A DNA stretch of 64,000 nucleotides from Microbacterium enclense (GTDB taxonomy: Bacteria > Actinomycetota > Actinomycetes > Actinomycetales > Microbacteriaceae). The translations under genes were made by a program, and so were the position numbers. Under the pieces are notes generated by a model. It did not search any database. It saw only the letters and a program-made list of their open reading frames with translations, and was not told where the DNA came from. Positions 25,335-34,020 of this stretch are shown one piece after another. The stretch's first letter is position 1. Each line of letters opens with the position of its first letter. The DNA is taken from assembly GCA_038182865.1 (NCBI GenBank), contig CP116226.1, positions 4,030,001-4,094,000 of the forward strand, read 5' to 3'.

Positions 25335-25353
25335 GCGGACTAATATGGTCCGC
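25335..25353 (+). promoter_or_regulatory. 19-bp palindromic operator over the -10 of the DUF998/TetR operon
   Basis: GCGGACTAATATGGTCCGC: perfect six-base arms around a seven-base centre. The centre contains TAATAT, the -10 hexamer, seven bases before the leaderless ATG at 25354. A repressor here would block the polymerase. The TetR-family gene that ends the operon is the obvious candidate, giving autoregulation. Confidence 0.65.
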
Positions 25354-26028
25354 ATGCGACCAATTCAGTCCAGGAGCGCCGTGCTGTGGATCATCGCGGC
25401 GGCCGTGTACCTCGTCGCGGAGGCGGTGAGCGCGACCGTCTTCCCCGGCTACTCGTACGCGACGAACTACATCAGCGACCTCGGTGTCCCCGACGTCGGG
25501 ACGTTCCAGGGCCGTGCCATCGACTCTCCCCTGCACGTCGTCATGAACGTCGCGTTCATCCTGCACGGCGTGCTCTTCGCAGCGGCGGCGCTCCTCACCG
25601 CGCGAAGCAGCGGCTGGCGACCCGGCGCGCGCCGATCTTTCGTCGCCCTGGCGCTCGTCCACGCGGTCGGGATCATCCTCGTCGGCGTGTTCCCCGGGAG
25701 TCAGACGAACGCCGACAACGGGCTCATCGTGTTCCATGGCCTCGGGGCCGGGATGGCGATCATCGCGGGGAATGCCGCCGCCGTCGTGGCGGGATTCACG
25801 CTGCGCCGGCACAACCCTCGGTGGCTCGGCCCGGCGTCGATCACCCTCGGAGTCGTCGGTCTCGTCGGGCTGGTCATGCTCCTCGTCGACTCGAACTCCC
25901 CCGCCATCACCCTGCTGCCCGATGGCGCGTGGGAGCGTCTGGCGGTCTACGCGATCCTCGTCTGGGAGGCCCTCGCGGGCATCACGGCGCTCGCGACGCG
26001 AGAGCGCCGTGACCGGGTGCGCGCGTGA
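25354..26028 (+). CDS. DUF998 family membrane protein
   Basis: 224 residues with six or seven hydrophobic helices. Characteristic DUF998 features: N-terminal helix followed by YSYATNYISDLGVP, then LVGVFPGSQ and a final helix before a basic tail. DUF998 proteins are integral membrane proteins of unknown function. Start ATG at 25354 is leaderless, with a palindromic operator over the promoter; ATG at 25345 would sit inside the -10 and is rejected. It overlaps the following TetR gene by four bases, so the pair is one operon and the membrane protein is probably the regulated product. Confidence 0.85.
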   Translation: MRPIQSRSAVLWIIAAAVYLVAEAVSATVFPGYSYATNYISDLGVPDVGTFQGRAIDSPLHVVMNVAFILHGVLFAAAALLTARSSGWRPGARRSFVALALVHAVGIILVGVFPGSQTNADNGLIVFHGLGAGMAIIAGNAAAVVAGFTLRRHNPRWLGPASITLGVVGLVGLVMLLVDSNSPAITLLPDGAWERLAVYAILVWEALAGITALATRERRDRVRA

Positions 26029-26612
26029 CCACCGTTCGCCGCGTCCGCCCCACGCCGGCGGAGATCGACGAGGCGATCCTGGATGCCACCGCCGCGCTGG
26101 TGGCGCGACGCGGAACGCGCGAGACCTCGGTGCAGGCCGTGGCCGACGCCACCGGCTTCTCCAAGACGGGCCTGCTCCGGCGGTTCCCCTCGAAGGACGC
26201 TCTGCTCGATGCCGCCGTGGAGCAGTGCGTGCGCCTGACCGAGAGCGTGCACGACCGCGTCGTCGAACTGGACGACGGCCCCGAGAGAGATCGAGCGAGC
26301 ATCGCGGGACTCACCGACCTCGCTCTCCGCCATCGCGGGTGGGCGCAGGTGGTGCTGGCATCCATCCCGCCCATCGCCGACGAGCGGCTCCGACCGGGCC
26401 TGGCGCGCATCGGCGACCTCGTGTCGGAGATGTTCCGCCTCGACGACCGCAGCACCTTGGCCCGACGTGCGCGCGTGACCGGAGCCCTGGGCGTGCTCGT
26501 GACACTCTCCCTGACCTACCAGGAGGAGACGACGGCGGAGGCGGCGCGGCCCGTGATCACCGAGATCTGCGCGGACGCGCTCGGCCTCCCCGCACCCGAG
26601 CGTGACCGGTGA
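26025..26612 (+). CDS. TetR-family transcriptional regulator
   Basis: 195 residues. N-terminal HTH in residues 12-58 (TEI-type helix, ETSVQAVADATGFSKTGLLR, then RFPSKDALLDA), then an all-helical ligand domain. GTG start overlaps the DUF998 stop (GTGA). Probably represses its own operon at the 19-bp palindrome 25335-25353. The ligand is unknown. Confidence 0.88.
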   Translation: MTTVRRVRPTPAEIDEAILDATAALVARRGTRETSVQAVADATGFSKTGLLRRFPSKDALLDAAVEQCVRLTESVHDRVVELDDGPERDRASIAGLTDLALRHRGWAQVVLASIPPIADERLRPGLARIGDLVSEMFRLDDRSTLARRARVTGALGVLVTLSLTYQEETTAEAARPVITEICADALGLPAPERDR

Positions 26613-26773
26613 GCGGACGGGAATCGCGGTGCTGACCTTCGACGAGGGCTGATCCCCATCTGCGCCGCTCGACGCGCTCTCGTCGCTCCGCAGGGATCAG
26701 ACGGCGGCGCCGATCGCACCCGGAGCCGTGCCGCACAGGCGTCTCCCACACAGCCGCCGCATAGCATCGGTTC

Positions 26774-29494
26774 ATGGGGGACGAACGTCGGCGTACCAAT
26801 TTCCTGTACCGCACGAGGTGGGTGGTCCCGGTGCTCGCGGTCGCCCTCGCGGCTCTGTCCGCGGGTCTCGGCCAGGTGGCGCAAGCCCGGATCCTCGCGC
26901 AACCCGACAAGCCGATCACCTTCGTCGTCGACGAGGGCCTCCCGTACGGCATCACCCAGGAGAAGGTGGATGCCGCAGCCCGGGGGCGCGCGCTGAGCTA
27001 CGAGCCGTTCACCATCGTGATCGTCGAGCGCGCACTCACCTGGGAGGAGTACGACGACGGTGAACTCCCGGACGGCGCCGACGTCATGCTCTCCGTCGGT
27101 GTCGATCAGGACGACCCCGATCTCGTCCTCCCCGCGGGCTCCCGCGCCTCGGTGGCGAAGGTGGCGGCCGACGGCGACTCGATGGCCCACTACAGAGTGG
27201 CCACCGAGATCCGGGAGACCTTCCTCAACAACCTGACGCAGGGTCACGGTCCGAACGCCGTCGTGGGCGCCGCCCTGACCGCCGCCTCCCGCTCCTTCGA
27301 CGGGGGCCCGCGGTCTCCCGTGCTGTGGGTCTCGCTCGCCGCGCTGCCGCTGCTCGTCGGGCTGTTCATGATGGCGCTCTGGGCGCGTTACCTCGCGCGG
27401 GAACGCACCCGACGGCGGATCTTCTCCCGGGCTCGACTGGAGCTCGCCCGCGTCGTGCTCGAGCTCGACCTCCTCGAAGCGCACGTCGACATCGCGGGGG
27501 CCGAGCTGGATCGGGGCGCCCGGGGCAGCGCCCGCAACGTCGCGAAGAACGTCAAGGAGAAGCTGCGCACGGACTGGTCCACGATCCGTGAAGACAGCCT
27601 CGACCTCGCGCACGAGGAGCAGGTGCTCACGCGCGAACTCCTCGATCCGTCGACCCGGGTGCACGAGAGAGGAGCCCCCGAGGAGCCGCTCGACCTCTCG
27701 ACGTTCGCGAAGCGCACCGCGGCTCTCCGCCGCCGCGCCGACGCTCTCGTCGCCGCCTCGTCCCTGCGCGTCGGGCACGCCGCGGGCGGCACGATCCTCG
27801 GTCAGATCGCCCTGACCACGACGCTCCCCGTCGACGACGTCCTCGCCCGCCCGGAACTCCTCTCCGCCACGGAGGCCGAGAACCTGCGCAGGCAGCGCGG
27901 CGATCTCCTCGCCCTCGTCCGCGAGGCGGACACCGCCGTCGAAAGCGACGACGGCCCCGAGATCGTCGTCCGTCACGCCGAACTGATGACGCGATGGCGC
28001 GCCGCCGAACGCCGCCTCGCGGTGGCGCTGACGAAGATCCAACACCGGCTCGAGAAGAAGATCCCCCGCGGAACGACGTCGCACGTCGCCGCCGGAGTCC
28101 TCGATGAACGCCTCGCGGATCGGACGCGCGTGGCCACGGGCGGGTCGTCGGACACGGTGGACGAGCTCCGCGCCTCCCTCGACCTGACTCCCCGGAAGGG
28201 GCTTGTACCCGCCCATTACGCGGAGCGGATCCTCCTGATCGCCGAGGCGATCGACGGCGGAAAGAGGGGCAGCACCCGCCCGCGGCGGGCGGGCAGCGGC
28301 ATCCCGATCGACAAACTCGCCCCGGATTTCACACCCCTCGCCGTCGTCGGGCTCCCCGTGATCGCGGCGCTGATCGCCGGCTTCACCGCGACGTCCGCGA
28401 TGGATCGCGGCGACGCCACCTCCGGACGCGAGCTCACCGACGACGTCCCCCTCGCCAGCCTCCGGATCGTCGGCGATCCCGCACTACTGCCCGCCTACAA
28501 CGACCCGAACGATGCCGAACGCGAACCCCCGAACATCGAGACGCTGTCGCTGGACTTCGTCCGGGATGCCATGGAGCGAACCGCGGAGCGCAGCGACGAC
28601 GACGCACTGTTCCCCGACAAGCTCGACCTGGCCGTCGCCCTCCTCCCCATCGACGACTACGTCGCGGTGCTCCCGAACGACGAGATCGAGAACGGGGTGA
28701 AGATCGACTACTTCGACCTCCTCGAGGCGTACACGCGCATCAAGGCGGAGGTGGAGGCAGAGGTCCCCGGGACCGTCGACCCCGAGACCGGGGACGTGCG
28801 TCCCGGTCACGCGATCCTCCCCTTCTGGATTCGCGACGACGGCTCGTACGGCGTCGGTCTCGCCCTCACGGGAACGCTGAGCACGGGGACGGACAGCCGT
28901 CTCGGGGCGTACGACTTCGTGGCCACGCAGCCCCGATTCACCAACGAGCCGGGAGAGGACTGGGCGCTTCCCGCGGGCTGGGTCGTGACCTCGGCACTGA
29001 TCGACCTCGCCCGTCAACTCGAGTACAACAACCTCAAGGCCTCTTCCCTCACCCCGGCCGCGCTCTTCTGGGTCGTGGCCCTGGCGACCTGGACCGGCGT
29101 TCAGGCCTTCGCGATGATCCTGTGGTCGCTCGCTCAGCTGCTGCTGCGCAACGCCGGGTCGCGTCAGACGCGGAGGGAGGTGCGCGCCCTCCGCGACAAA
29201 CTGAACGCCCTGGCGCTGGGCCTCGATCTTTCCCGGCTGGATGCCGTCGCCGTCCTCGGCACCGCCGATCACCACCGCGGTCGGGCGGCCGAGGCCGACC
29301 AACAGCTCTATGAGACGGTGCTCTTCACCGCCTGGCGCGAGGTCCAAGCGCTCGAGGCCCTCCCGCGCCGGGAGCAGCGCGGACCGGAGTGGCGCGAGCG
29401 CGTCGAGCGGATGGGAACGGTGATCGACGCGCTCGCGGAGCGCGAGGCCGGGGTGGCGGAGCGCGCCCTCGTCTTGCTCCGGTCGTACAGCTGA
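26774..29494 (+). CDS. large membrane protein, possibly DUF5129-like
   Basis: 906 residues. Helices at about 16-34, 178-203, 518-540 and 758-788. The first outside domain (residues 40-175) starts ITFVVDEGLPYGITQEKVDA and reads like a TPM-type phosphatase domain (VVIVERALTWEEY-like strand, then LSVGVDQDD), though I see no clear family key residues. Residues 205-510 are a long charged cytosolic helical region (RARLELARVVLELDLLEAHV). The second outside domain (545-755) is acidic. The order of domains resembles actinobacterial DUF5129 proteins. TAGCAT precedes the ATG by six bases. A hairpin terminator follows. Function is unknown. Confidence 0.8.
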   Translation: MGDERRRTNFLYRTRWVVPVLAVALAALSAGLGQVAQARILAQPDKPITFVVDEGLPYGITQEKVDAAARGRALSYEPFTIVIVERALTWEEYDDGELPDGADVMLSVGVDQDDPDLVLPAGSRASVAKVAADGDSMAHYRVATEIRETFLNNLTQGHGPNAVVGAALTAASRSFDGGPRSPVLWVSLAALPLLVGLFMMALWARYLARERTRRRIFSRARLELARVVLELDLLEAHVDIAGAELDRGARGSARNVAKNVKEKLRTDWSTIREDSLDLAHEEQVLTRELLDPSTRVHERGAPEEPLDLSTFAKRTAALRRRADALVAASSLRVGHAAGGTILGQIALTTTLPVDDVLARPELLSATEAENLRRQRGDLLALVREADTAVESDDGPEIVVRHAELMTRWRAAERRLAVALTKIQHRLEKKIPRGTTSHVAAGVLDERLADRTRVATGGSSDTVDELRASLDLTPRKGLVPAHYAERILLIAEAIDGGKRGSTRPRRAGSGIPIDKLAPDFTPLAVVGLPVIAALIAGFTATSAMDRGDATSGRELTDDVPLASLRIVGDPALLPAYNDPNDAEREPPNIETLSLDFVRDAMERTAERSDDDALFPDKLDLAVALLPIDDYVAVLPNDEIENGVKIDYFDLLEAYTRIKAEVEAEVPGTVDPETGDVRPGHAILPFWIRDDGSYGVGLALTGTLSTGTDSRLGAYDFVATQPRFTNEPGEDWALPAGWVVTSALIDLARQLEYNNLKASSLTPAALFWVVALATWTGVQAFAMILWSLAQLLLRNAGSRQTRREVRALRDKLNALALGLDLSRLDAVAVLGTADHHRGRAAEADQQLYETVLFTAWREVQALEALPRREQRGPEWRERVERMGTVIDALAEREAGVAERALVLLRSYS

Positions 29495-29510
29495 TCCGGC
29501 GACCGCGGAT

Positions 29511-29535
29511 GCCTCCCCCGCCCGGGGGGGGAGGC
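29511..29535 (+). terminator. hairpin terminator after the large membrane protein
   Basis: GCCTCCCCC (29511-29519) pairs perfectly with GGGGGAGGC (29527-29535), seven-base loop. There is no U tract. It lies 17 bases after the stop codon of the 906-residue gene. Confidence 0.65.
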
Positions 29536-29686
29536 AGGGTCGTCGGTCACGCCATCCCGACCACAATCGGCTTGATCCCCGCCATCTTCGGATCAATCCA
29601 TGCCGTTGCCGAGTGCCCCCTCCTCGCCGGTTCTACCGTGACGAGAGGGGCACGAATGCGTCCGCGCATCAGCGAGGGGGAACGTC

Positions 29687-29914
29687 ATGGCCGACGAAAA
29701 GGCGCAATCGATCACATTCGTCGCGAGGCCGGCGACCCCCGGGGCCCTCCGCACCCACAGCGACACCGGGCCTGAGGGACGCGACATGACGGCGATGAGG
29801 AGCGGCACCCGCCGGCAGCGCGAAATGACCTCTGGCTCAGCGAGCGGGAGAAGGATCCGGGCGATCGCCCGGCACAAGGGGGAGGCGGCGCGAAGCGTCC
29901 GCGGAAGCGCGTGA
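29687..29914 (+). CDS. small basic hypothetical protein
   Basis: 75 residues, no known family. GAGGGGGAA lies five bases before the ATG, a good ribosome site. The N-terminus ADEKAQSITFVARPATPG is ordinary, but the second half is Arg/Ser-rich and could be compositional. Codon bias is only moderate. It sits alone in the 490-base gap between the large membrane protein and the LuxR gene, so a regulatory or spurious frame is possible. Confidence 0.4.
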   Translation: MADEKAQSITFVARPATPGALRTHSDTGPEGRDMTAMRSGTRRQREMTSGSASGRRIRAIARHKGEAARSVRGSA

Positions 29915-29984
29915 CGCGGTCCTGCTCTGTCGGGGGGCGAGAACACAGGGCCGCGTCACGACTCCCCGCACCGGGAGGGCCCCG

Positions 29985-31490
29985 TTGAGAACCGAGCACC
30001 AGGCTCTCGATCACCTCCGTGCGGCGCGTGACGCCGGCGGAGCGCAAGCCGTGCTGCGCGTTCTCGCGGAGCACTGGGACGCGTTGCTGCACGACCATCC
30101 GAAGGAACTCCTGCTGACGCTGGATGCCATGTCGGTGGAGGCACTGACGTCTCATCCACAGCTCGTGCACTACCGGCGTTTCCTCCTCGATCGGAATCCC
30201 CCCGCCGAGGCGGAACCGATGTCGCGCGAAGGGTCTCTCGAGGAGCTTCGTTCGCTCACCCGTCAGGTGGTGGCCGCCCGAACCCTCGGCCGCATCACGG
30301 TCGCGGCGAAACGTGCCGATGCGGCGACCGCCTTCCTGCGGAACATCTCCGAGGCCTCGCCTCGCCTGACCCAGTCCCTTCCTCCCTTGCATTACGAATG
30401 GGCGGAGACGTTCGTCCAAGCGGGGCGGTTCACCGACGCCCTGGGTCAGTTCATCGACGCGCACGAAGGCGCCCGCGACACGGGCGACGACCGCATGGCA
30501 CGGGCGTCCGCCGGCGGGGCCGCCTTGATGCACGCGGTGTTCGGGCGCGGCCGAGAGGCACAGACTCTGCTCGCGGACGTGCCGACCGGACTCGACGAAG
30601 AGAACGCGACCCTGTCAACGGTCCCGGGAGCGATCGCGCATGCCTGGCGTGACATCGACCGGTTGGAGTACGACCGAGCCTCGCGCATCCTCGCCCGCAT
30701 CGAGGTGTCCGAATCGCCCTCGTACTGGGTGCCGTACTACATCGCCCGCACGACGCTCGCTGCGGCGGGACGGGAAGGCCCTCAGACACTCCTCGCCCAT
30801 TTCGACACCTTCCTCGATTCACGGCCGACGTGGGGCGTCGCCGCTCCCGGACACGTCGAGGCGATCGGGATCATCCGCCACCTGCTGCTTCGCCAATTGG
30901 AACGGCCCGAGCAGGCGATGAAGGAGCTGAGTCTGCAGCCGGCCTCACCTCGAGCCGGATTGTTCCCGCAGGTGCAAGCCGTCACCCAGGCGCGCCATCT
31001 CCTCACCCTCGGACACGTGCATCAGGCGCGGCAACTCGTCCGGCCTCTCCTGAACGTCGAGAGCTCGCGGCCGCGCATCCTCATTCCCGCTCTCCTGCTC
31101 GCCGCCGAGACCGACGGTACGCAGAGCGCGGAGGTGTTCCTTCGCCGCGCGGCGGTCTTGGCACAGTGGCACGGTCACTACTCGCCGCTTCTGTACAGCT
31201 CGCCGGACGTCCGTTACCGCGTCACCGAGATCCTTTCCGAGTCGGGTGAGGATGTCGGCGACCGCATCCTTTCGCTTCCCTCGCATACCCGGACGTACGG
31301 AACCGACCTGCTCAGCGACCGCGAACGCGAGGTCGTCGAACTCGCCATGAACGGACTGAAGATCGTCGACATCGCGTCGCACCTTCACGTCAGCCCCAAC
31401 ACCGTGAAATCGCACCTCTTCCGCGTCTACCGAAAGCTGGAGATCTCCACGAAGAAGCAGTTGGCGGAGCGGATCGGGGCATATCGCTGA
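29985..31490 (+). CDS. LuxR-family regulator with helical-repeat sensor region
   Basis: 501 residues. C-terminal LuxR HTH at about 437-500 (LLSDREREVVELAMNGLKIV, PNTVKSHLFRVYRKL). The first 420 residues are helical and TPR/MalT-like, without a Walker A motif, so it is not a full LAL/STAND ATPase. TTG start at 29985 has GGGAGG eight bases upstream; no ATG alternative precedes the conserved part. The gene stands alone and no target is evident. Similar large LuxR proteins are abundant in Microbacteriaceae. Confidence 0.85.
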   Translation: MRTEHQALDHLRAARDAGGAQAVLRVLAEHWDALLHDHPKELLLTLDAMSVEALTSHPQLVHYRRFLLDRNPPAEAEPMSREGSLEELRSLTRQVVAARTLGRITVAAKRADAATAFLRNISEASPRLTQSLPPLHYEWAETFVQAGRFTDALGQFIDAHEGARDTGDDRMARASAGGAALMHAVFGRGREAQTLLADVPTGLDEENATLSTVPGAIAHAWRDIDRLEYDRASRILARIEVSESPSYWVPYYIARTTLAAAGREGPQTLLAHFDTFLDSRPTWGVAAPGHVEAIGIIRHLLLRQLERPEQAMKELSLQPASPRAGLFPQVQAVTQARHLLTLGHVHQARQLVRPLLNVESSRPRILIPALLLAAETDGTQSAEVFLRRAAVLAQWHGHYSPLLYSSPDVRYRVTEILSESGEDVGDRILSLPSHTRTYGTDLLSDREREVVELAMNGLKIVDIASHLHVSPNTVKSHLFRVYRKLEISTKKQLAERIGAYR

Positions 31491-31707
31491 GCACGCGTGC
31501 GCTCTTCGCCCGAGGTGAATGTCTCAACGATGACTAGGGACGGCCAGTAAACGCAGTCGCCCGAAGCTACTTTGCAGGAGACCATTCCAGAAGCGAGGGC
31601 GCACCCGGACGACGCCCGTGGACGGGATTGCGCAGCGGACGTGACGCGCCGACGCACCCCGACCACACGCGACCCCCGGCTTCTCCGAGACGAGTTGGAG
31701 GGGTGAC

Positions 31708-32643
31708 ATGCTCGCCACGACGGAAGCCTCCCAGGCCCTGGAACGCGCGGGATGGATGCCACACGCCTCCCGGGCCGGGATCTTCGACGTCGTCAGCGCC
31801 GCGGAAGAAGGCTTCGCCGTCTCGCGGATCCTGCATGACCGGGGTACCTTCCACCGCGCCATCGGCGGCGTTCCGGACGACCGCGCCCCCGGCGTCGTGG
31901 TGATGTTCCAGCTCGACGGCCGTGCGGTCGTCGAGACCCGCGATGTCGGGGAGGTCACCTTGACTCCGGGGCAGGTCCTCATCACCCCCGACGACGCGAA
32001 CCTCACCTACACCGCGCGGACCCCCGCGCGGCGGATAGAGGTGGCCTTCGGTCGCCTGCCGCCCGAGGTCACCGGTCGTTCCATCCAGGGATCACTGGAC
32101 TCCACGGTCTACGCGCGGCTCATGATCGCGGCGGTGAACGAAGTGCTCAACAACGTGCAGGCCATCGCCGCGCCGGGCCTGCTGCGATTGCGGCTCGGGT
32201 TGTGGGAGTTCGTCTCCGCGATTCGCGACGTCCTCGCGCCCCGCCCCGCCGAGACCGCCCCGCACGCCCGCCGGATCTACGACGAGGCCGTCCGCCTCGT
32301 CGGACGAGGGGCATCCGACGAGCGACTGACCGTACGCGACCTGTGCGAGTCGCTCCATGTCTCGGAGCGACACCTCCGCGCCGTGTTGTCGGATCACGGG
32401 GACTCACCGAGCGGGATGATCCGCCGAGCCCGGGTGCACCGGGCCGCCATCGTGCTGCACGACGACGTCCCCCTCCGCACCGAGCGGATCGACGAGCTCG
32501 CACGTTCTCTCGGATACTCGGGTCGCCGACAGTTGCGGCGGGAGTTCCGCGCCCTCGTCGCCTCGTCTCACGAGGCCGACCTGTCGGTGCGGGTGGTGGC
32601 GCTTTCCCTGCCCGCCGAGACCCGAACACTCATCGGCGTCTGA
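31708..32643 (+). CDS. AraC-family transcriptional regulator
   Basis: 311 residues. N-terminal sensor region with GQVLITPDDANLTYTA resembles the AraC-binding-like domain, and C-terminal HTH in residues about 195-290 (TVRDLCESLHVSERHLRAVL, IDELARSLGYSGRRQLRREF). ATG at 31708 is preceded by GGAGGGGTGAC, a strong ribosome site. It is convergent with the MarR gene, so it has no obvious divergent target. The C-terminus is about 20 residues longer than usual. Confidence 0.85.
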   Translation: MLATTEASQALERAGWMPHASRAGIFDVVSAAEEGFAVSRILHDRGTFHRAIGGVPDDRAPGVVVMFQLDGRAVVETRDVGEVTLTPGQVLITPDDANLTYTARTPARRIEVAFGRLPPEVTGRSIQGSLDSTVYARLMIAAVNEVLNNVQAIAAPGLLRLRLGLWEFVSAIRDVLAPRPAETAPHARRIYDEAVRLVGRGASDERLTVRDLCESLHVSERHLRAVLSDHGDSPSGMIRRARVHRAAIVLHDDVPLRTERIDELARSLGYSGRRQLRREFRALVASSHEADLSVRVVALSLPAETRTLIGV

Positions 32644-32721
32644 CCCTCGTGTCCGTCGTCGACATCCACGCGCGGACTCGGCGCGAGCCCCGCGGGGCCA
32701 CCTCGCGGTGACGCCGGGCCC

Positions 32722-33189
32722 TCACGAGGATGCGGCCGCGCGCAAACCCCGCTCGATCTCGTTCGTCGCGGCGAGCACGGCATCCTGATCGGCGTGGCCG
32801 AGCAGTCCCGACAGCGCCTGTCCGTACATTCCCCGAAGCTGCTCGACCAGGCGTGTGCCGCGAGGTTCGAGATGCAGCAGGGTGCTGCGGCGATCGCGAG
32901 GGTTCGGCGCGCGACTGATGAACTGCCGAGACTCCAGCCGCTCGATCACGGCGCTCACGAGGCTGCTGCCGGACTGCAGGAAGCGGGCGAGATCCTTCGG
33001 CGTCCTCGGGGCATCGTCGACGCCGAGGAACTTCACCGCCCGGAGGTCGATCGGGTTGAGGTCGTGTTCGAGGGCCAAGCGCTGAAGCAGATGAGCGTTC
33101 TGCACCTGCATTCGATACCACGCGGCGACGACCGCTTCCGAAGCCGCTGAGGGCAGCGATTCCCTCGCGGGATCCTGCGCATACCCCAT
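32722..33189 (-). CDS. MarR-family transcriptional regulator
   Basis: 155 residues with a winged-helix core: TPKDLARFLQSGSSLVSAVI as recognition helix region, then LESRQFISRAPNPRDRRST, the classic MarR wing with DxR. ATG at 33189 has TATTCT six bases upstream (leaderless); the ten codons upstream in frame are AT-rich promoter sequence, so a longer start is rejected. It is divergent from the TasA-like/signal peptidase genes. CTCACATTTTGAG (33216-33228), a gapped dyad, lies between them and overlaps the -35 of the other promoter, so it could control both. Confidence 0.88.
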   Translation of the reverse strand: MGYAQDPARESLPSAASEAVVAAWYRMQVQNAHLLQRLALEHDLNPIDLRAVKFLGVDDAPRTPKDLARFLQSGSSLVSAVIERLESRQFISRAPNPRDRRSTLLHLEPRGTRLVEQLRGMYGQALSGLLGHADQDAVLAATNEIERGLRAAASS

Positions 33190-33222
33190 GGCAAAAGAAT
33201 AGTCCACACTTTGTCTCACATT

Positions 33223-33251
33223 TTGAGTTACTAGTTTGCCTTACTTATAGT
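33223..33251 (+). promoter_or_regulatory. sigma-70-type promoter for the TasA-like gene
   Basis: TTGAGT (33223-33228) and TATAGT (33246-33251) are separated by exactly 17 bases, close to the sigma-70/HrdB consensus. The region is AT-rich against the window. It leaves a leader of roughly 145 bases before the ATG at 33405. A possible MarR operator overlaps the -35. Confidence 0.65.
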
Positions 33252-33404
33252 TCAGCTAGGCACTCACACAGGTGCCGTCACCGCACTCCCGGTCATCTCC
33301 CGACCGTCCGCGCCGGAAACCGCTCCGCCTGCACCACGCCTGCACCACGCCTGCACCACGCGCTCCACACCCGCTCGTCCGCCCCGTTCGAAGGACTGAT
33401 TCCC

Positions 33405-34019
33405 ATGCCCAAAAACGCCGCCACACCGTCGCGCCGCCTCGGAAAGATCGCGACGATCGCCGTGATCCCCCTGTCTCTGATCGTCGCGGGAACCCTCGTT
33501 TCCACGGCGTCGTACTCGGCCTTCTCCGCGACGACGTCGAACCCGTCGAACAACTGGTCGATGGGTTCGGTCGGACTCTCCAACAGCTCTCCCAACAGCG
33601 CCGCGTTCAACGCGTCGAACCTGAAGCCGGGCTCCACCGGCACGACGTGCATCGCCGTCACGTCCACCGGCACGCTTCCGTCCGCGGTCAAGCTCTACGC
33701 CACAGACGCGTCCCAGACGCAGGGAATCGGCGATTGGGTGAACATCGCGGTCTCCCAGGGAACGGGTGGCGGCAACGGCAGCTGCAGCGGGTTCTCCGCG
33801 CTGGGCTCGGACGCCTCCATCTACAACAACTCCCTGACATCGTTCGTGAACACCTCCACGAACTACCGCAGCGGGGTCGGGAACTGGTCCCCCGCGGGCG
33901 GAAGCACGCCCGAGGCGCGCACGTTCCAGATCACCTACACGGTGTCGCCGGACGCGCCCTCCTCGATCATGGGCGCCGCCGCCACCTTCCACTTCACCTG
34001 GGAAGCGCAGAATCAGTGA
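33405..34019 (+). CDS. TasA/camelysin-like secreted protein
   Basis: 204 residues. Basic head, hydrophobic core (about 14-34) and a SipW-type cleavage region at ASYSAFSATTSNPSNNW. The mature part is Ser/Thr/Asn/Gly-rich and strand-forming, with two cysteines (TTCIAV, SCSGF), the habit of TasA/CalY-type biofilm or surface-fibre proteins. The next gene encodes a SipW-like signal peptidase two bases downstream, the usual partner. ATG at 33405 is preceded by GAAGGA. It would be exported by Sec and form surface material; polymerisation is not shown. Confidence 0.8.
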   Translation: MPKNAATPSRRLGKIATIAVIPLSLIVAGTLVSTASYSAFSATTSNPSNNWSMGSVGLSNSSPNSAAFNASNLKPGSTGTTCIAVTSTGTLPSAVKLYATDASQTQGIGDWVNIAVSQGTGGGNGSCSGFSALGSDASIYNNSLTSFVNTSTNYRSGVGNWSPAGGSTPEARTFQITYTVSPDAPSSIMGAAATFHFTWEAQNQ

Positions 34020-34020
34020 G

